A stretch of DNA of 64,000 nt. It comes from Zavarzinia marina (GTDB lineage Bacteria > Pseudomonadota > Alphaproteobacteria > Zavarziniales > Zavarziniaceae). Shown piece after piece: positions 53,718-62,308 of this stretch (its first letter is position 1; each line of letters begins with the position of its first letter). The translations under genes were made by a program, and so were the position numbers. The stretch is taken from NCBI RefSeq assembly GCF_021568905.1, contig NZ_JAKGSB010000001.1, positions 1-64,000 on the forward strand. The letters run 5' to 3'. The notes under the pieces were generated by a model. It made no database searches. It had not been told where the DNA came from and saw nothing but the letters and a program-made list of their open reading frames with translations.

Positions 53718-54899
53718 ACCGAAGGCGCCGGTCCACAATTCGGTGAAGCCCGTTTCCGTGTCGTGCTCCTGCAGGCCCCAGGTGCCGCCGGCTTCGGTCG
53801 CGTTGGGGCCGAAGAAATTGCCGGCCATGGCACCGCTGCCGTTCAGGGCTTCGCCGCTGAAGCCGACGGTCATGCCGCTGTCGGTCGAGCCCGCAAAACT
53901 GGCATTGGCGGCGTCGATCGCGATGCCGTCGAAATCGATGGTCTCGCCCGTCAGGGAGGCGTCGACCGTGGCTGAATCGAAGAATTTCAATCCGGTGACC
54001 TGGGCGCTCATGGCGCCCGCGCCGAAATCCGCCCGCAGGCGAATGTCGCCGGCGAAGGTGAAGAACGCCCCCGCGCCCTCGACGACGACACCGCCCACGG
54101 TCGTCCCATTGTAGACGGCGGTCGCGGGCAGGGCGGCGATCGTGGTCAGATCCGGACTGACGGAGCCGATGGCGCCGCCGCTCATGCCGAGGAAGAATTC
54201 GGTCTCGTCCGGGTGCATGCTGGACAGGATCCAATAGGCGAAGCTCATGTGGCTGAGATCGACCGTGCCCGCGCCGTCGAGGGCCAGGCCGTTGATTTCC
54301 GTTCCGTCGGGCGGATCATAGAGCACGTCCTGAACACCGCTCATCCAGCCGCTGTCGGACACACCGATCTTCAGGCCGGGCATCAGTTCGTCGAGGGGCG
54401 CCCAGGCCGAGATGGAGGCGCCGACCACGAGATCGGGGCCGCCCGGCAGGGATTCCCTCATCTCGACCACGAAACCCTCGGCCGAACCGGGAATGCGGCT
54501 GAGGCTGGCTTCGGAGAAGGGGAATGTCACCGGCTCTATTTCGGGTATCGGGTCGAGCGTCCCGGGAAGTTCGGTGCTGCCGCCGGGGATATAGAAGGGC
54601 CCGGGCAATGTGCCGACGTCCGTTCCGGCGGCCACGATGATACCGGTCACGACGGCCGGCACCGTGCCGCCGTTGAAGCCGGCCGCCGTTTGGGCGGGGC
54701 TGACGGTCGTGGTACCGGAAGCGGGCAGAACGGCGCTGAAAGAGGTGATGGTGGGGGCCGGCGCCGGTGCCGGCGCCGGCGCGGATCCGCCGCCGCCGCC
54801 ACCCGTGCAGGCGGCGAGGCCGAGGACGGCGCCCAGGAAAAAAAGCATCCGCGGCGCTTCGCCGATCCGGGTGCCGTGCAAACGAAGATTGGATTCCAC
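53706..54899 (-). CDS. TbpB-like surface lipoprotein (probable Slam substrate), copy 2
   Basis: A 397-residue predicted lipoprotein. A basic N-terminus is followed by MLFFLGAVLGLAAC, with the lipobox LAAC, then a Gly tract and Ala-Pro repeats as a surface tether. The C-terminal third forms a TbpB-like beta-barrel domain with the signature MAGNFFGPNATEAGGTWGL. TbpB-type lipoproteins are flipped to the cell surface by Slam. The GTG at 54899 places GAGGA eight to nine bases upstream and adds the basic n-region; ATG 54848 would lack both. The ligand is unknown. It is separated from the Slam gene by two genes on the opposite strand. Confidence 0.82.
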   Translation of the reverse strand: MESNLRLHGTRIGEAPRMLFFLGAVLGLAACTGGGGGGSAPAPAPAPAPTITSFSAVLPASGTTTVSPAQTAAGFNGGTVPAVVTGIIVAAGTDVGTLPGPFYIPGGSTELPGTLDPIPEIEPVTFPFSEASLSRIPGSAEGFVVEMRESLPGGPDLVVGASISAWAPLDELMPGLKIGVSDSGWMSGVQDVLYDPPDGTEINGLALDGAGTVDLSHMSFAYWILSSMHPDETEFFLGMSGGAIGSVSPDLTTIAALPATAVYNGTTVGGVVVEGAGAFFTFAGDIRLRADFGAGAMSAQVTGLKFFDSATVDASLTGETIDFDGIAIDAANASFAGSTDSGMTVGFSGEALNGSGAMAGNFFGPNATEAGGTWGLQEHDTETGFTELWTGAFGAAR

Positions 54900-55025
54900 G
54901 GACACATTTCCTCGAAGGTGGTTTTTCGTGATCAATAACACACGAGGATTGTGTCCCACAGCCCCATAATGCAGAGAGCAGGACGCCGTTGCCGGCACGG
55001 CGGGGGGCTGCCAGAATGCGGCGCC

Positions 55026-55367
55026 ATGACCGTGACCATCTATCACAACCCGAAATGCGGCACGTCCCGCACCACGCTTCAGCGCATCCGCGCGGCGGGT
55101 ATCGAGCCCGTCGTCGTCGATTATCTGAAGACCCCTCCGACCCGCGCCGAACTGGCCAGGCTCGCGGAGGTGCCGGGTCTCGGCGCCAAGGCCCTGCTGC
55201 GCGCCAAGGAGGCGCTGGCCAAGGAGATGGGTCTGGCGACGGCGGCCGACGGCGCCATTCTCGATGCCATCGCCGAGCATCCGATCCTGCTCAATCGCCC
55301 GATCGTGGTGACGCCGAAGGGGGGGCGCGCCACCCGCCCGCCGGAGACGGTGGACGAGATCCTCTGA
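55026..55367 (+). CDS. ArsC/Spx family thioredoxin-fold protein
   Basis: A 113-residue protein of the glutaredoxin-dependent ArsC family. It has the active-site Cys in HNPKCGTSR, VDYLKTPPTRAEL, and the Arg-containing HPILLNRPIVVTPKGGRATRP that binds arsenate in ArsC. Real arsenate reductase activity is plausible, but no other arsenic genes are here, and many such proteins have other redox roles (YfgD-like). Its stop overlaps the next start (TGATG). Confidence 0.85.
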   Translation: MTVTIYHNPKCGTSRTTLQRIRAAGIEPVVVDYLKTPPTRAELARLAEVPGLGAKALLRAKEALAKEMGLATAADGAILDAIAEHPILLNRPIVVTPKGGRATRPPETVDEIL

Positions 55368-55681
55368 TGCGTTTCGTCGATCCCCGGGGCTTCACCGCCG
55401 CCCGTGCCTGGGGCGCCCTCGACATCGCGCGCTTCGATGCCGCGACCGTGCGCCTGCATTGGACCGATGCGCCCTATCGCTGGCATGTGAACGACGGCGA
55501 GGAAGTCTTCGTCGTGCTCGACGGCGAGGTCGACATGCATTGGAAGGACGAGACGGGGACGGAACGGGTCACCCGCATGGTCGCGGGCGACATCGCCCAT
55601 GCCGGCGTCGGCGCCGAACATGTCGCCCATCCGCGCGGCCCGGCCCGCATCCTGGTGGTGGAGACGCCGGGCTCGGTCTGA
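55367..55681 (+). CDS. Small cupin-domain protein
   Basis: A 104-residue single cupin barrel. Cupin motif 1 is visible as WHVNDGEEVFVVLDGEVDMHW and motif 2 as AGDIAHAGVGAEHVAHPRG, giving possible metal ligands (His, Glu, His). The function is unknown; such proteins may be small oxygenases, isomerases or ligand sensors. It is translationally coupled to the ArsC-like gene (TGATG) and converges on the Slam gene with a 6-bp gap. Confidence 0.82.
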   Translation: MRFVDPRGFTAARAWGALDIARFDAATVRLHWTDAPYRWHVNDGEEVFVVLDGEVDMHWKDETGTERVTRMVAGDIAHAGVGAEHVAHPRGPARILVVETPGSV

Positions 55682-55687
55682 ACAGCG

Positions 55688-57004
55688 TCAGAACTCCTTG
55701 GTGAAGCCGATCTGGAAGATGTCCCGGTCGTATTCGTAGATCGAGATGTTCGACTGGTTCGAGACATGGGTGTAGCGGAACTGCGGCGTGATCTTCCAGA
55801 AATTGATCTTGCGGTTCAGCAGGGTGGCTGAGGCCTGCCAGACCGTATCGTCGCGGTCGACGCCGAACAGCGGCTGCACGCCGTCATAGGCCGCTTCCGA
55901 ATAGCGGTAGGAGGCGCCGGCGGAAAAGCCCCAGGGCAGGTCGCCGTAGACCCCGGTGGCGACGCCGACAGATTTGCTCGACAGATGGTTCGCCTCCAGG
56001 CTCTCGCGATAGGCATTGGCCGAGCCATAGATCAGAAGGCTGGGGCGCACCGCATAGCGCAGCGTGAAACTGCTGTCGTAGGTCCGCCCCTCGCGCCCGT
56101 CGCCGGTCAGGGAGTCGAGCAGCGCGACCCGCCCCGATGCCTCCGCCCGCAGGCGCCGGGACAGCAGATATTGGCCGTCCACCCGGACGCCGGTCGACAC
56201 GGCATAGGGATCGAGCCCGTACCAGCGGTAATAGCCGTCGAAGGAGACGCCGACCTCGCCGCGCGACAGCAGAAGGCGCGGGCCGACGCTGAAGCTCGCC
56301 ACCGTGTCGTCGAAATCGCTGTCCTCATAGCTGCGCTGGTTCAGGCCGCCTTCGGCCTTGATGCGCCAGCGCTCGCCCAGATCGAAGCGATAGCCGCCGA
56401 AGACCCCGGTCAGGACGCCGACCCCGGATTTCCGGGTCGAGGAATCGTTCAGATAGAACGGCAGGCCGCCCAGATTCACCTCGCGGCTTTCGGGGCCGCC
56501 GGTGATGTTGCTGTCCGGCACGATGGCGACCGTCAGCCCCAGGCTCCAGCGTCGGCGCAGGCGGATCGCGTCGAGGAATTTCTCGATATTGGCCTTCACC
56601 GCCTCGGGCAGGTCGGCGGACAGCAGGCGCTCGAACTGGAAGCGCGCGCGGTCGTCGTGCTCCCCGGAGAGATAGAGTGCGCGGGCGAGCTCCAGGCGGA
56701 CCCGGACCAGGTCCGGATCATGGTCCAGGATGTCGTCGAAGATGACGGCCGCGGCCTCGTAGTCGCCGGCGGTGATGGCGATCAGGCCGAGACGGAACGC
56801 GGCCTCGATCCGGAGCTGTTCGTCCGTCGGTCCGCTTTCGGGCGACAGGGGGGCTGGCGGCGCCTCGGGCCCGGTCGCCGTCTCGGCCGCGCGCGCGGGC
56901 GACGCGGCGAGGGCGATGCCGAGGGCCGAAGCCGCCAGGAGACGCGCCGCGTGGCCGGCGACGGAAGGAACGGCGCCCCGCCGCGCCGTCCGCCGCGGCG
57001 GCAT
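55688..57004 (-). CDS. Surface lipoprotein assembly modifier (Slam, DUF560)
   Basis: A 438-residue outer-membrane protein. A signal peptide (RLLAASALGIALAASPARA, cleavage near 39) is followed by a periplasmic TPR domain (about 60-148, with AAFRLGLIAITAGDYEAAAVIF) and a C-terminal beta-barrel (about 150-438) ending QIGFTKEF with the terminal Phe recognised by the BAM complex. This is the Slam plan: the TPR part receives lipoproteins and the barrel moves them to the cell surface (type XI secretion). ATG 57004 overlaps the upstream TbpB-like stop (TGATG), so exporter and substrate are translationally coupled. Slam was first described in Neisseria. Confidence 0.87.
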   Translation of the reverse strand: MPPRRTARRGAVPSVAGHAARLLAASALGIALAASPARAAETATGPEAPPAPLSPESGPTDEQLRIEAAFRLGLIAITAGDYEAAAVIFDDILDHDPDLVRVRLELARALYLSGEHDDRARFQFERLLSADLPEAVKANIEKFLDAIRLRRRWSLGLTVAIVPDSNITGGPESREVNLGGLPFYLNDSSTRKSGVGVLTGVFGGYRFDLGERWRIKAEGGLNQRSYEDSDFDDTVASFSVGPRLLLSRGEVGVSFDGYYRWYGLDPYAVSTGVRVDGQYLLSRRLRAEASGRVALLDSLTGDGREGRTYDSSFTLRYAVRPSLLIYGSANAYRESLEANHLSSKSVGVATGVYGDLPWGFSAGASYRYSEAAYDGVQPLFGVDRDDTVWQASATLLNRKINFWKITPQFRYTHVSNQSNISIYEYDRDIFQIGFTKEF

Positions 57005-58170
57005 CACTGCGCGGCGCCGAAGGAGCCGCTGATCTCCACCACGGGGGGCGTGCCCGTGGTGTCGGGGATCATGTTGTCGCCGCTGACGTACCAGGTGCCG
57101 GCGGTCTCGTTCGCGGCGGGGCCGAAGAAGCCGCCCTCCAGCGCGGTCTGACCGTTCGGCGTGGTGCCCGTCGTCGTGGCCGGATCGAAAAAGGTCTTGG
57201 CCGTGCCGCCCGAGAAGGTCGCATTGCCCATGTCGATCGCGGCGCGGGAGAAGGTGACGCTGCCGAGCGGCGCGGAATTGCCGGCACTGTCGTAGACCAT
57301 GAGGTTATAGGCCCGGGCATTGACCAGGCCGGTGCCGAAATCGGCGCGGACCAGGAAATTGCCGGCGACGATGCTGATCCCGTCGATGCCGGAATTCACC
57401 GCCGCCGACCCCACGGTCTTGCCGATATAGGTCGCCGTGGCGGGCAGCGAGGCGATGGTGGTCAGGTCCGGGCTGCCCTCGGTCGAGAAGGACGAGCCGC
57501 CGGCCGCCATGAACTGGTATTTGGTCGCGTCGGCCGGATCGAAATCCTCCGCCACCCAATAGCCGAAGGCGACATAGCTGAGATCCGTGGTCGCCGTGGC
57601 GTCGAGGATCGTCACCTTGACGTCGCCGAGAGAAGTATATTCGGCCGCCGTGAAACCGGTCAGCGTCGCCGTTTCCGACAGGGAATGGCGCAGGCCCGGC
57701 AGGATGGTGTCGACCGCCGTCCAGTCCTTGAAGGTCGCCGTCAGTTCCTTGGCGGTGCCGCCGCCGGCGCGATTGCCGGTCAGGGTCACTTCGATCCCTT
57801 CCGGTTCCGCCGTCCTTGCCATCGCCGCCTCGTCGAAATCGAAGGGATAGTCGAGCCGCGCCGTCGTCGTCGTGGTGGTGGTCGGGCTGCCCAGCAGCAG
57901 GGCGAGCAGGCCGCCGAGCAGGCCGGTCGAGCCGCCGGTCGTGGTCGTGGAAGACGGTGTCACCACCGCGCCCTGGATGGTCGAGGCTTCGTATTGGCCG
58001 TCCGTGCCCTCCAGTTGGCCGGTCGTCGGCAGTACCTCGCGCAGGGAGACCAGGGGATTGGGCGTCGTGTTCGGCACGACCGGGGCGGTGCCCCCGCCAC
58101 TGCCGCCGTTGCAGGCGGCGATCGCCAGCGGCAGCGCCAGCATCACAGGAATCCGGACGACCTTGACCAT
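57004..58170 (-). CDS. TbpB-like surface lipoprotein (probable Slam substrate), copy 1
   Basis: A 388-residue predicted lipoprotein with the signal MVKVVRIPVMLALPLAIAAC (lipobox AIAAC) and a Gly/Pro-rich tether. A low-complexity stretch with Thr runs and a short hydrophobic patch (GLLGGLLALLLG) lies near residues 90-110. The C-terminus has the TbpB-like barrel signature LEGGFFGPAANETAGTWYV. GAGGGGGAG upstream fixes ATG 58170. It overlaps the Slam gene and is distantly similar to the lipoprotein at 53706-54899 (shared order SPDLTTIA-LPATA-Y-G-TVG and FFGP motif). No TbpA-type receptor is beside it. Confidence 0.82.
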   Translation of the reverse strand: MVKVVRIPVMLALPLAIAACNGGSGGGTAPVVPNTTPNPLVSLREVLPTTGQLEGTDGQYEASTIQGAVVTPSSTTTTGGSTGLLGGLLALLLGSPTTTTTTTARLDYPFDFDEAAMARTAEPEGIEVTLTGNRAGGGTAKELTATFKDWTAVDTILPGLRHSLSETATLTGFTAAEYTSLGDVKVTILDATATTDLSYVAFGYWVAEDFDPADATKYQFMAAGGSSFSTEGSPDLTTIASLPATATYIGKTVGSAAVNSGIDGISIVAGNFLVRADFGTGLVNARAYNLMVYDSAGNSAPLGSVTFSRAAIDMGNATFSGGTAKTFFDPATTTGTTPNGQTALEGGFFGPAANETAGTWYVSGDNMIPDTTGTPPVVEISGSFGAAQ

Positions 58171-58400
58171 ATGCTCCCCCTCGCGTCTGCCACGCGTCAG
58201 CAACCACGATCCGATCCGCCCCCGGGGACCGTGTCCCGCGCCCGTATGCCGCGGCGCGGGGAAGTCTTCACCGAAGACATGGTGAAAAATAAGTTAATAC
58301 ATCTTTCGGGAGGGGGCATACGGCCGTCGGCCCGGCCCGGCCGGCTAATTGACCCATAATGATATGGATTTAGAGTCGTTTTCGGCGGGCCGTCCCGAAA

Positions 58401-59783
58401 TCAGGCGTTGCGCAGGTACCAGAGATAGTCGAGCGCGCCGACTTCCGCGTAGAAGCGATCCATTTCCGCTTTCTTGATGGCGGTGAAGACCTGGGCGTAA
58501 CGCGCCCCCAGATAGTCGCGCATCAGATCGGACGATTCGAACAGGGCGATGGCGTCGGCCCAATGGGTGGGCAGGCGTTCCACCGTCTCGGCATAGCCGT
58601 CCTTCACCACGATGGGCGGCGGCGTCAGCTTCTTCACCATGCCGTGATGGGCGCCCGCCAGCACCGCCGCCAGCGCCAGATAGGGATTGGCGTCGGCGCC
58701 GCAGACCCGGTGCTCGACATGGCGGCTGGGGGCGGGACCGATCGGCACCCGGACCGAGACGGAGCGGTTGTTGACGCCCCAGCAGGGCGCGATCGGGGCA
58801 TAGGAGCCGAGGCGGAAACGGCGATAGGAATTGGCGCCGGGCGCGAAGATCGCCGTCGCCTCGGGCATCGTCGCGATCAGGCCGGCGATGGCGTTGCGCA
58901 TCACCTCGGGCCCGGTCTCGTCCGCGCTGGCGAAGGCGTTCCGGCCGTCGGCCCCGTTCATCGACAGGTGCAGATGCAGCCCCGATCCGGTGCGCCCGGT
59001 GAAGGGCTTGGCCATGAAGGTGGCGACCAGCCCATGCTTCTGGGCGACGCCCCGGATCGTCCGCTTGAAGAAGATCGCCTCGTCGATCGCCTTCATGGCG
59101 TCCGGCTGATGGCGCAGCGTGATCTCGAACTGGCCCGGCGCGAATTCGCTGATCGCGGTCTCGGCCGGGATGCCCTGGGTGTCGAAGGCGGCCTGCAGCT
59201 CGGTCAGGAACGCGCCGAATTCCTCGAGCGCGTTCAGCTCGTAGACCTGGGTGGTGGCGAGACGCTGGCCGGTCAGGGGCGATTTCGCCAGTTTCACCAT
59301 GCCGTCGGCGCCGATCTCTGGATCGACCAGATAGAATTCGAGCTCTGGCGCCACCACCGGCGTCAGGCCCAGTTCGCCGAAGCGCAGCACCACGCGGGCC
59401 AGCGCATGGCGGGGATCCGCCTCCTCGGGCCGTCCGTCCAGATGCCAGACCGACAGGATCACCTGGGCCGTCGGCACCGGCAGCCAGGGCGCGCGCCGCA
59501 GCGTGCCGGGCACCGGAAAGGCGAGCCGGTCGGCATCGCCTTCCTCCCAGACGAGGCCGGTCTCGTCGACGTCGGCACCGGTCACGTCGAGGCCCAGGAT
59601 CGAGCAGGGCAGGGGCCGCCCGCCGGTATAGACGGCGGCCAGTTCGTGGGCTCGCACCGTCTTGCCGCGCGCCACGCCGCTGGTATCGGTCAGGACCAGT
59701 TGCACCGCTTCGATGTCGGGATTGGCGGCGAGGAAGGCGGCGGCTTCGGCGCCGTCGGTGGCGGCGGGGTGGGTGAAAGGCAA
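58401..59783 (-). CDS. Glutamine synthetase-family ligase, gamma-glutamylpolyamine synthetase type
   Basis: A 460-residue ligase of the PuuA type. It shows VLTDTSGVARGKTVRA near the N-terminus (PuuA-like), the metal site PELEFYLVDPE, QFEITLRHQPDA, GSGLHLHLSMNG and a C-terminal Arg site in VEHRVCGADANPYLALA. Such enzymes add glutamate to amines (putrescine, spermidine, ethanolamine or other). The start is TTG at 59783, one base after the aminotransferase stop, with GGAG seven bases upstream. It is the second member of an amine-degradation pair. Confidence 0.88.
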   Translation of the reverse strand: MPFTHPAATDGAEAAAFLAANPDIEAVQLVLTDTSGVARGKTVRAHELAAVYTGGRPLPCSILGLDVTGADVDETGLVWEEGDADRLAFPVPGTLRRAPWLPVPTAQVILSVWHLDGRPEEADPRHALARVVLRFGELGLTPVVAPELEFYLVDPEIGADGMVKLAKSPLTGQRLATTQVYELNALEEFGAFLTELQAAFDTQGIPAETAISEFAPGQFEITLRHQPDAMKAIDEAIFFKRTIRGVAQKHGLVATFMAKPFTGRTGSGLHLHLSMNGADGRNAFASADETGPEVMRNAIAGLIATMPEATAIFAPGANSYRRFRLGSYAPIAPCWGVNNRSVSVRVPIGPAPSRHVEHRVCGADANPYLALAAVLAGAHHGMVKKLTPPPIVVKDGYAETVERLPTHWADAIALFESSDLMRDYLGARYAQVFTAIKKAEMDRFYAEVGALDYLWYLRNA

Positions 59784-59784
59784 T

Positions 59785-61155
59785 TCAGGCTCCGGCTAGA
59801 AGATCGTCGCAGGCGGCGCCGACGCAGGCGACCAGGCGCTCCACGTCGTCCGCCGTCGTTGCGGGGCAGGTCAGGGTCATGTTGTGGAAGGGCGCGATCA
59901 GGAAGCCCCTGTTCATCAGGAACAGATGGATCGCCGCCTCGAGATCGCCGTGCATCGCCGCCGCCGCCTCCGTGCCGTTGCGCGGCGGCACGGGCGCGCA
60001 GACGAATTCTGCCCGCGCCCCGACGGAAGAGACGTGCCAGGGCAGGCCGCGCGCCGCGATCACGGTGCGAATGCCGTCCGCCAGCCGGGCCGACATCGCC
60101 AGCATGTGATCATAGGCGGCGCTGGTCATCACCCGTTCCAGATTGGCGCGCAGGGCGCGCAGCGCCATGGCATTGGCCGACAATGTGGTGCCCATGCCGG
60201 AATGGCCGGGGCCGGCCGCCGCGCGGGCGTGCTTCATCGCGGCGGCGACGGCCTCGGTGAAACCCCAGACGGCACAGGGAACGCCGCCCGCGATCGCCTT
60301 GCCGACGACGAGGAAGTCGGGTTCCAGATCCGCCGCCCTTGTCCAGCCGCCGGGCCCGGTCGAGATCGTATGGGTCTCGTCGATCAGGAGCAGGGTGCCG
60401 GTCGCCCGGCAGGCCCGCTGCACGCCGTCCAGGAAACCGGGTTCGGGCAGCACCATGCCGATGTTGGTCAGGGCCGGTTCGGTGATCACGCAGGCGATGT
60501 CGCGCGCCGCAAGCGCCGCCTCCAGCGCGGGCAGATCGTTGAATTCGACCACGGCGGTATTCGCCGTCAGGTCGACCGCCTGACCCAGCAGGCCGGGACG
60601 ATGGACCGGGCGCCCGTCCGCCAGACGCACGAAGGTCTCGTCCACCGTGCCGTGATAGCAGCCGTTGAAGACCAGCACCCGGGGCCGCCCGGTGATGGCC
60701 CGGGCCCAGCGCAGCGCGAAACGATTGGCGTCGGTCGCGGTCGCCGCCACCTGCCATTGGGGCAGGCCGAAGCGTTCGGCCAGCAGCCGGCCGATCACCG
60801 GCACGTCCGCCGTCGGCAGCATGTAGGTCAGGCCATGGCCGCCCTGATCCGCCAGCACGCGCAGGATCGGGTCCGGCGAATGGCCGAACATGGCGCCGGT
60901 ATCGCCCAGGCAGAAGTCGCGATAGCTGTGGCCGTCGACATCGGTCAGCCGTGCGCCGCGCGCTTCCGCGACGAAGAGGGGGAAGGGCGTGCCCCAGTCG
61001 GTCATCCAATGCAGCGGCACGCCGTCCGGAAAATGCCGTTCCGCTTCGGCGGCCAGCGCCCGGGACTGGGGATGGGCGGCCGAAAAGCGCGCGCTTTCCC
61101 GCGCCTTCACGGTGTCGATGCGCGCCCTGGCGATGCCGGCGATGCTGTCGTCCAT
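59785..61155 (-). CDS. Class III aminotransferase (glutamate-1-semialdehyde aminomutase-like)
   Basis: A 456-residue PLP enzyme. Motifs: FCLGDTGAMFGHSP, NGCYHGTVDE, the cofactor Asp region LLIDETHTISTGPGG, Schiff-base Lys in FLVVGKAIAGGVP and MGTTLSANAMAL. The family includes glutamate-1-semialdehyde aminomutase and many amine/omega-amino acid transaminases; the operon with a PuuA-type ligase favours an amine substrate. ATG 61155 follows GAAGGGAC. It is divergent from a zinc alcohol dehydrogenase gene. Confidence 0.88.
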   Translation of the reverse strand: MDDSIAGIARARIDTVKARESARFSAAHPQSRALAAEAERHFPDGVPLHWMTDWGTPFPLFVAEARGARLTDVDGHSYRDFCLGDTGAMFGHSPDPILRVLADQGGHGLTYMLPTADVPVIGRLLAERFGLPQWQVAATATDANRFALRWARAITGRPRVLVFNGCYHGTVDETFVRLADGRPVHRPGLLGQAVDLTANTAVVEFNDLPALEAALAARDIACVITEPALTNIGMVLPEPGFLDGVQRACRATGTLLLIDETHTISTGPGGWTRAADLEPDFLVVGKAIAGGVPCAVWGFTEAVAAAMKHARAAAGPGHSGMGTTLSANAMALRALRANLERVMTSAAYDHMLAMSARLADGIRTVIAARGLPWHVSSVGARAEFVCAPVPPRNGTEAAAAMHGDLEAAIHLFLMNRGFLIAPFHNMTLTCPATTADDVERLVACVGAACDDLLAGA

Positions 61156-61315
61156 GTCCCTTCGTCCCCGCGTTGGCGAGAGGGGCGGATCATGCTGCCG
61201 CCATGGTCCCCTTCGCAAGAGGATCGACCGCGCTCATCCCAAAATGCAGTTGCGGCGACCCGCCAGTGACGATCACTGTCGACCGGGTGGCAGGGCGGAG
61301 GCGAGAGGGCGGCGC

Positions 61316-62305
61316 ATGACGTATCGCGCGATGGTGTCGGAACAGGCCGGCCGCCCCCTGATCCGCTGCGACCGGGCGTCGCCGCCCCTCGCGCCCGGCC
61401 AGATCAGGATCAGGGTCGCGGCCTGCGGTGTCTGCCGCACCGACCTCCATCTGGTCGACGGCGAACTGCCGGACCGCAAGGGGGCGGTCGTGCCGGGGCA
61501 CGAGATCGTCGGCCGCGTCGCCGAATGCGGACCCGGCGTCGCACGCTGGAAGACGGGCGACCGGGTCGGCGTTCCCTGGCTGGCCTGGGCTTGCGGGGCG
61601 TGCCGCTATTGCCGCCGGGGTCAGGAGAATCTCTGCGCCGAGGCCCGTTTCACCGGCTATACGGTCGACGGCGGCTATGCCGAGGAAGTGGTGGCCGAAG
61701 CCGATTTCGTCCTGCCCATTCCCGACCGCTACGACGATGTTTCGGCGGCGCCGCTGCTCTGCGCCGGGCTCATCGGCTATCGCACCTGGGCCATGGCGGG
61801 GCCGGCGGAAACCCTGGGTATCTACGGCTTCGGCGCCGCCGCCCACCTGATCGCCCAGATCGCCGTCGCCAAGGGGCAGAGGGTCTTCGCCTTCACCAGG
61901 CCCGGCGACCGCGCCGCGCAGGATTTCGCCCGCGGCCTCGGCGCGGTCTGGGCCGGGGAGTCGGGTCAGGCACCGCCCGAGGTGCTGGACGCCGCCCTGA
62001 TCTTCGCGCCGGTCGGCAATCTCGTGCCGCTGGCGCTGTCCCAGGTCGACAAGGGCGGCACCGTCGTCTGCGGCGGCATCCACATGAGCGAGATCCCTGC
62101 CTTCCCCTACGAGATCCTGTGGCACGAGCGCGTGCTCCGCTCCGTCGCCAATCTGACCCGGGCCGACGGTGAAGCCTTCATGGCGCTCGCGGCCGAAATT
62201 CCGCTCCATGCGGCCAGCGTGCCCTATCCCCTGCATCGCGCGAACGAGGCGCTGGGCGATCTCCGCACCGGGCGGCTTCAGGGGGCCGCGGTTCTCGTTC
62301 CCTGA
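61316..62305 (+). CDS. Zinc-dependent alcohol dehydrogenase
   Basis: A 329-residue medium-chain dehydrogenase. Catalytic zinc residues are in ACGVCRTDLH and PGHEIVG; the structural zinc Cys are in CGACRYCRRGQENLC; the Rossmann motif is IYGFGAAAHLI (variant GFGAAA). It resembles AdhA/AdhP-like alcohol dehydrogenases in Proteobacteria. Its substrate is unknown; an aldehyde from the neighbouring amine pathway is possible but not shown. It converges on the APH-like kinase gene. Confidence 0.9.
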   Translation: MTYRAMVSEQAGRPLIRCDRASPPLAPGQIRIRVAACGVCRTDLHLVDGELPDRKGAVVPGHEIVGRVAECGPGVARWKTGDRVGVPWLAWACGACRYCRRGQENLCAEARFTGYTVDGGYAEEVVAEADFVLPIPDRYDDVSAAPLLCAGLIGYRTWAMAGPAETLGIYGFGAAAHLIAQIAVAKGQRVFAFTRPGDRAAQDFARGLGAVWAGESGQAPPEVLDAALIFAPVGNLVPLALSQVDKGGTVVCGGIHMSEIPAFPYEILWHERVLRSVANLTRADGEAFMALAAEIPLHAASVPYPLHRANEALGDLRTGRLQGAAVLVP

Positions 62306-62308
62306 GAC

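Noticed and set aside
55026-55367. Arsenic-resistance operon
   Set aside because: Only an ArsC-like gene is present. No ArsR, ArsB or Acr3 neighbours are seen, and the family has non-arsenic members.
58340-58375. Fur- or Irr-type iron box before the TbpB-like/Slam operon
   Set aside because: CCATAATGATATGG is symmetric, but it does not match Fur/Mur, Irr or RirA consensus sites convincingly and lies ~180 bp upstream, so iron control is not claimed.
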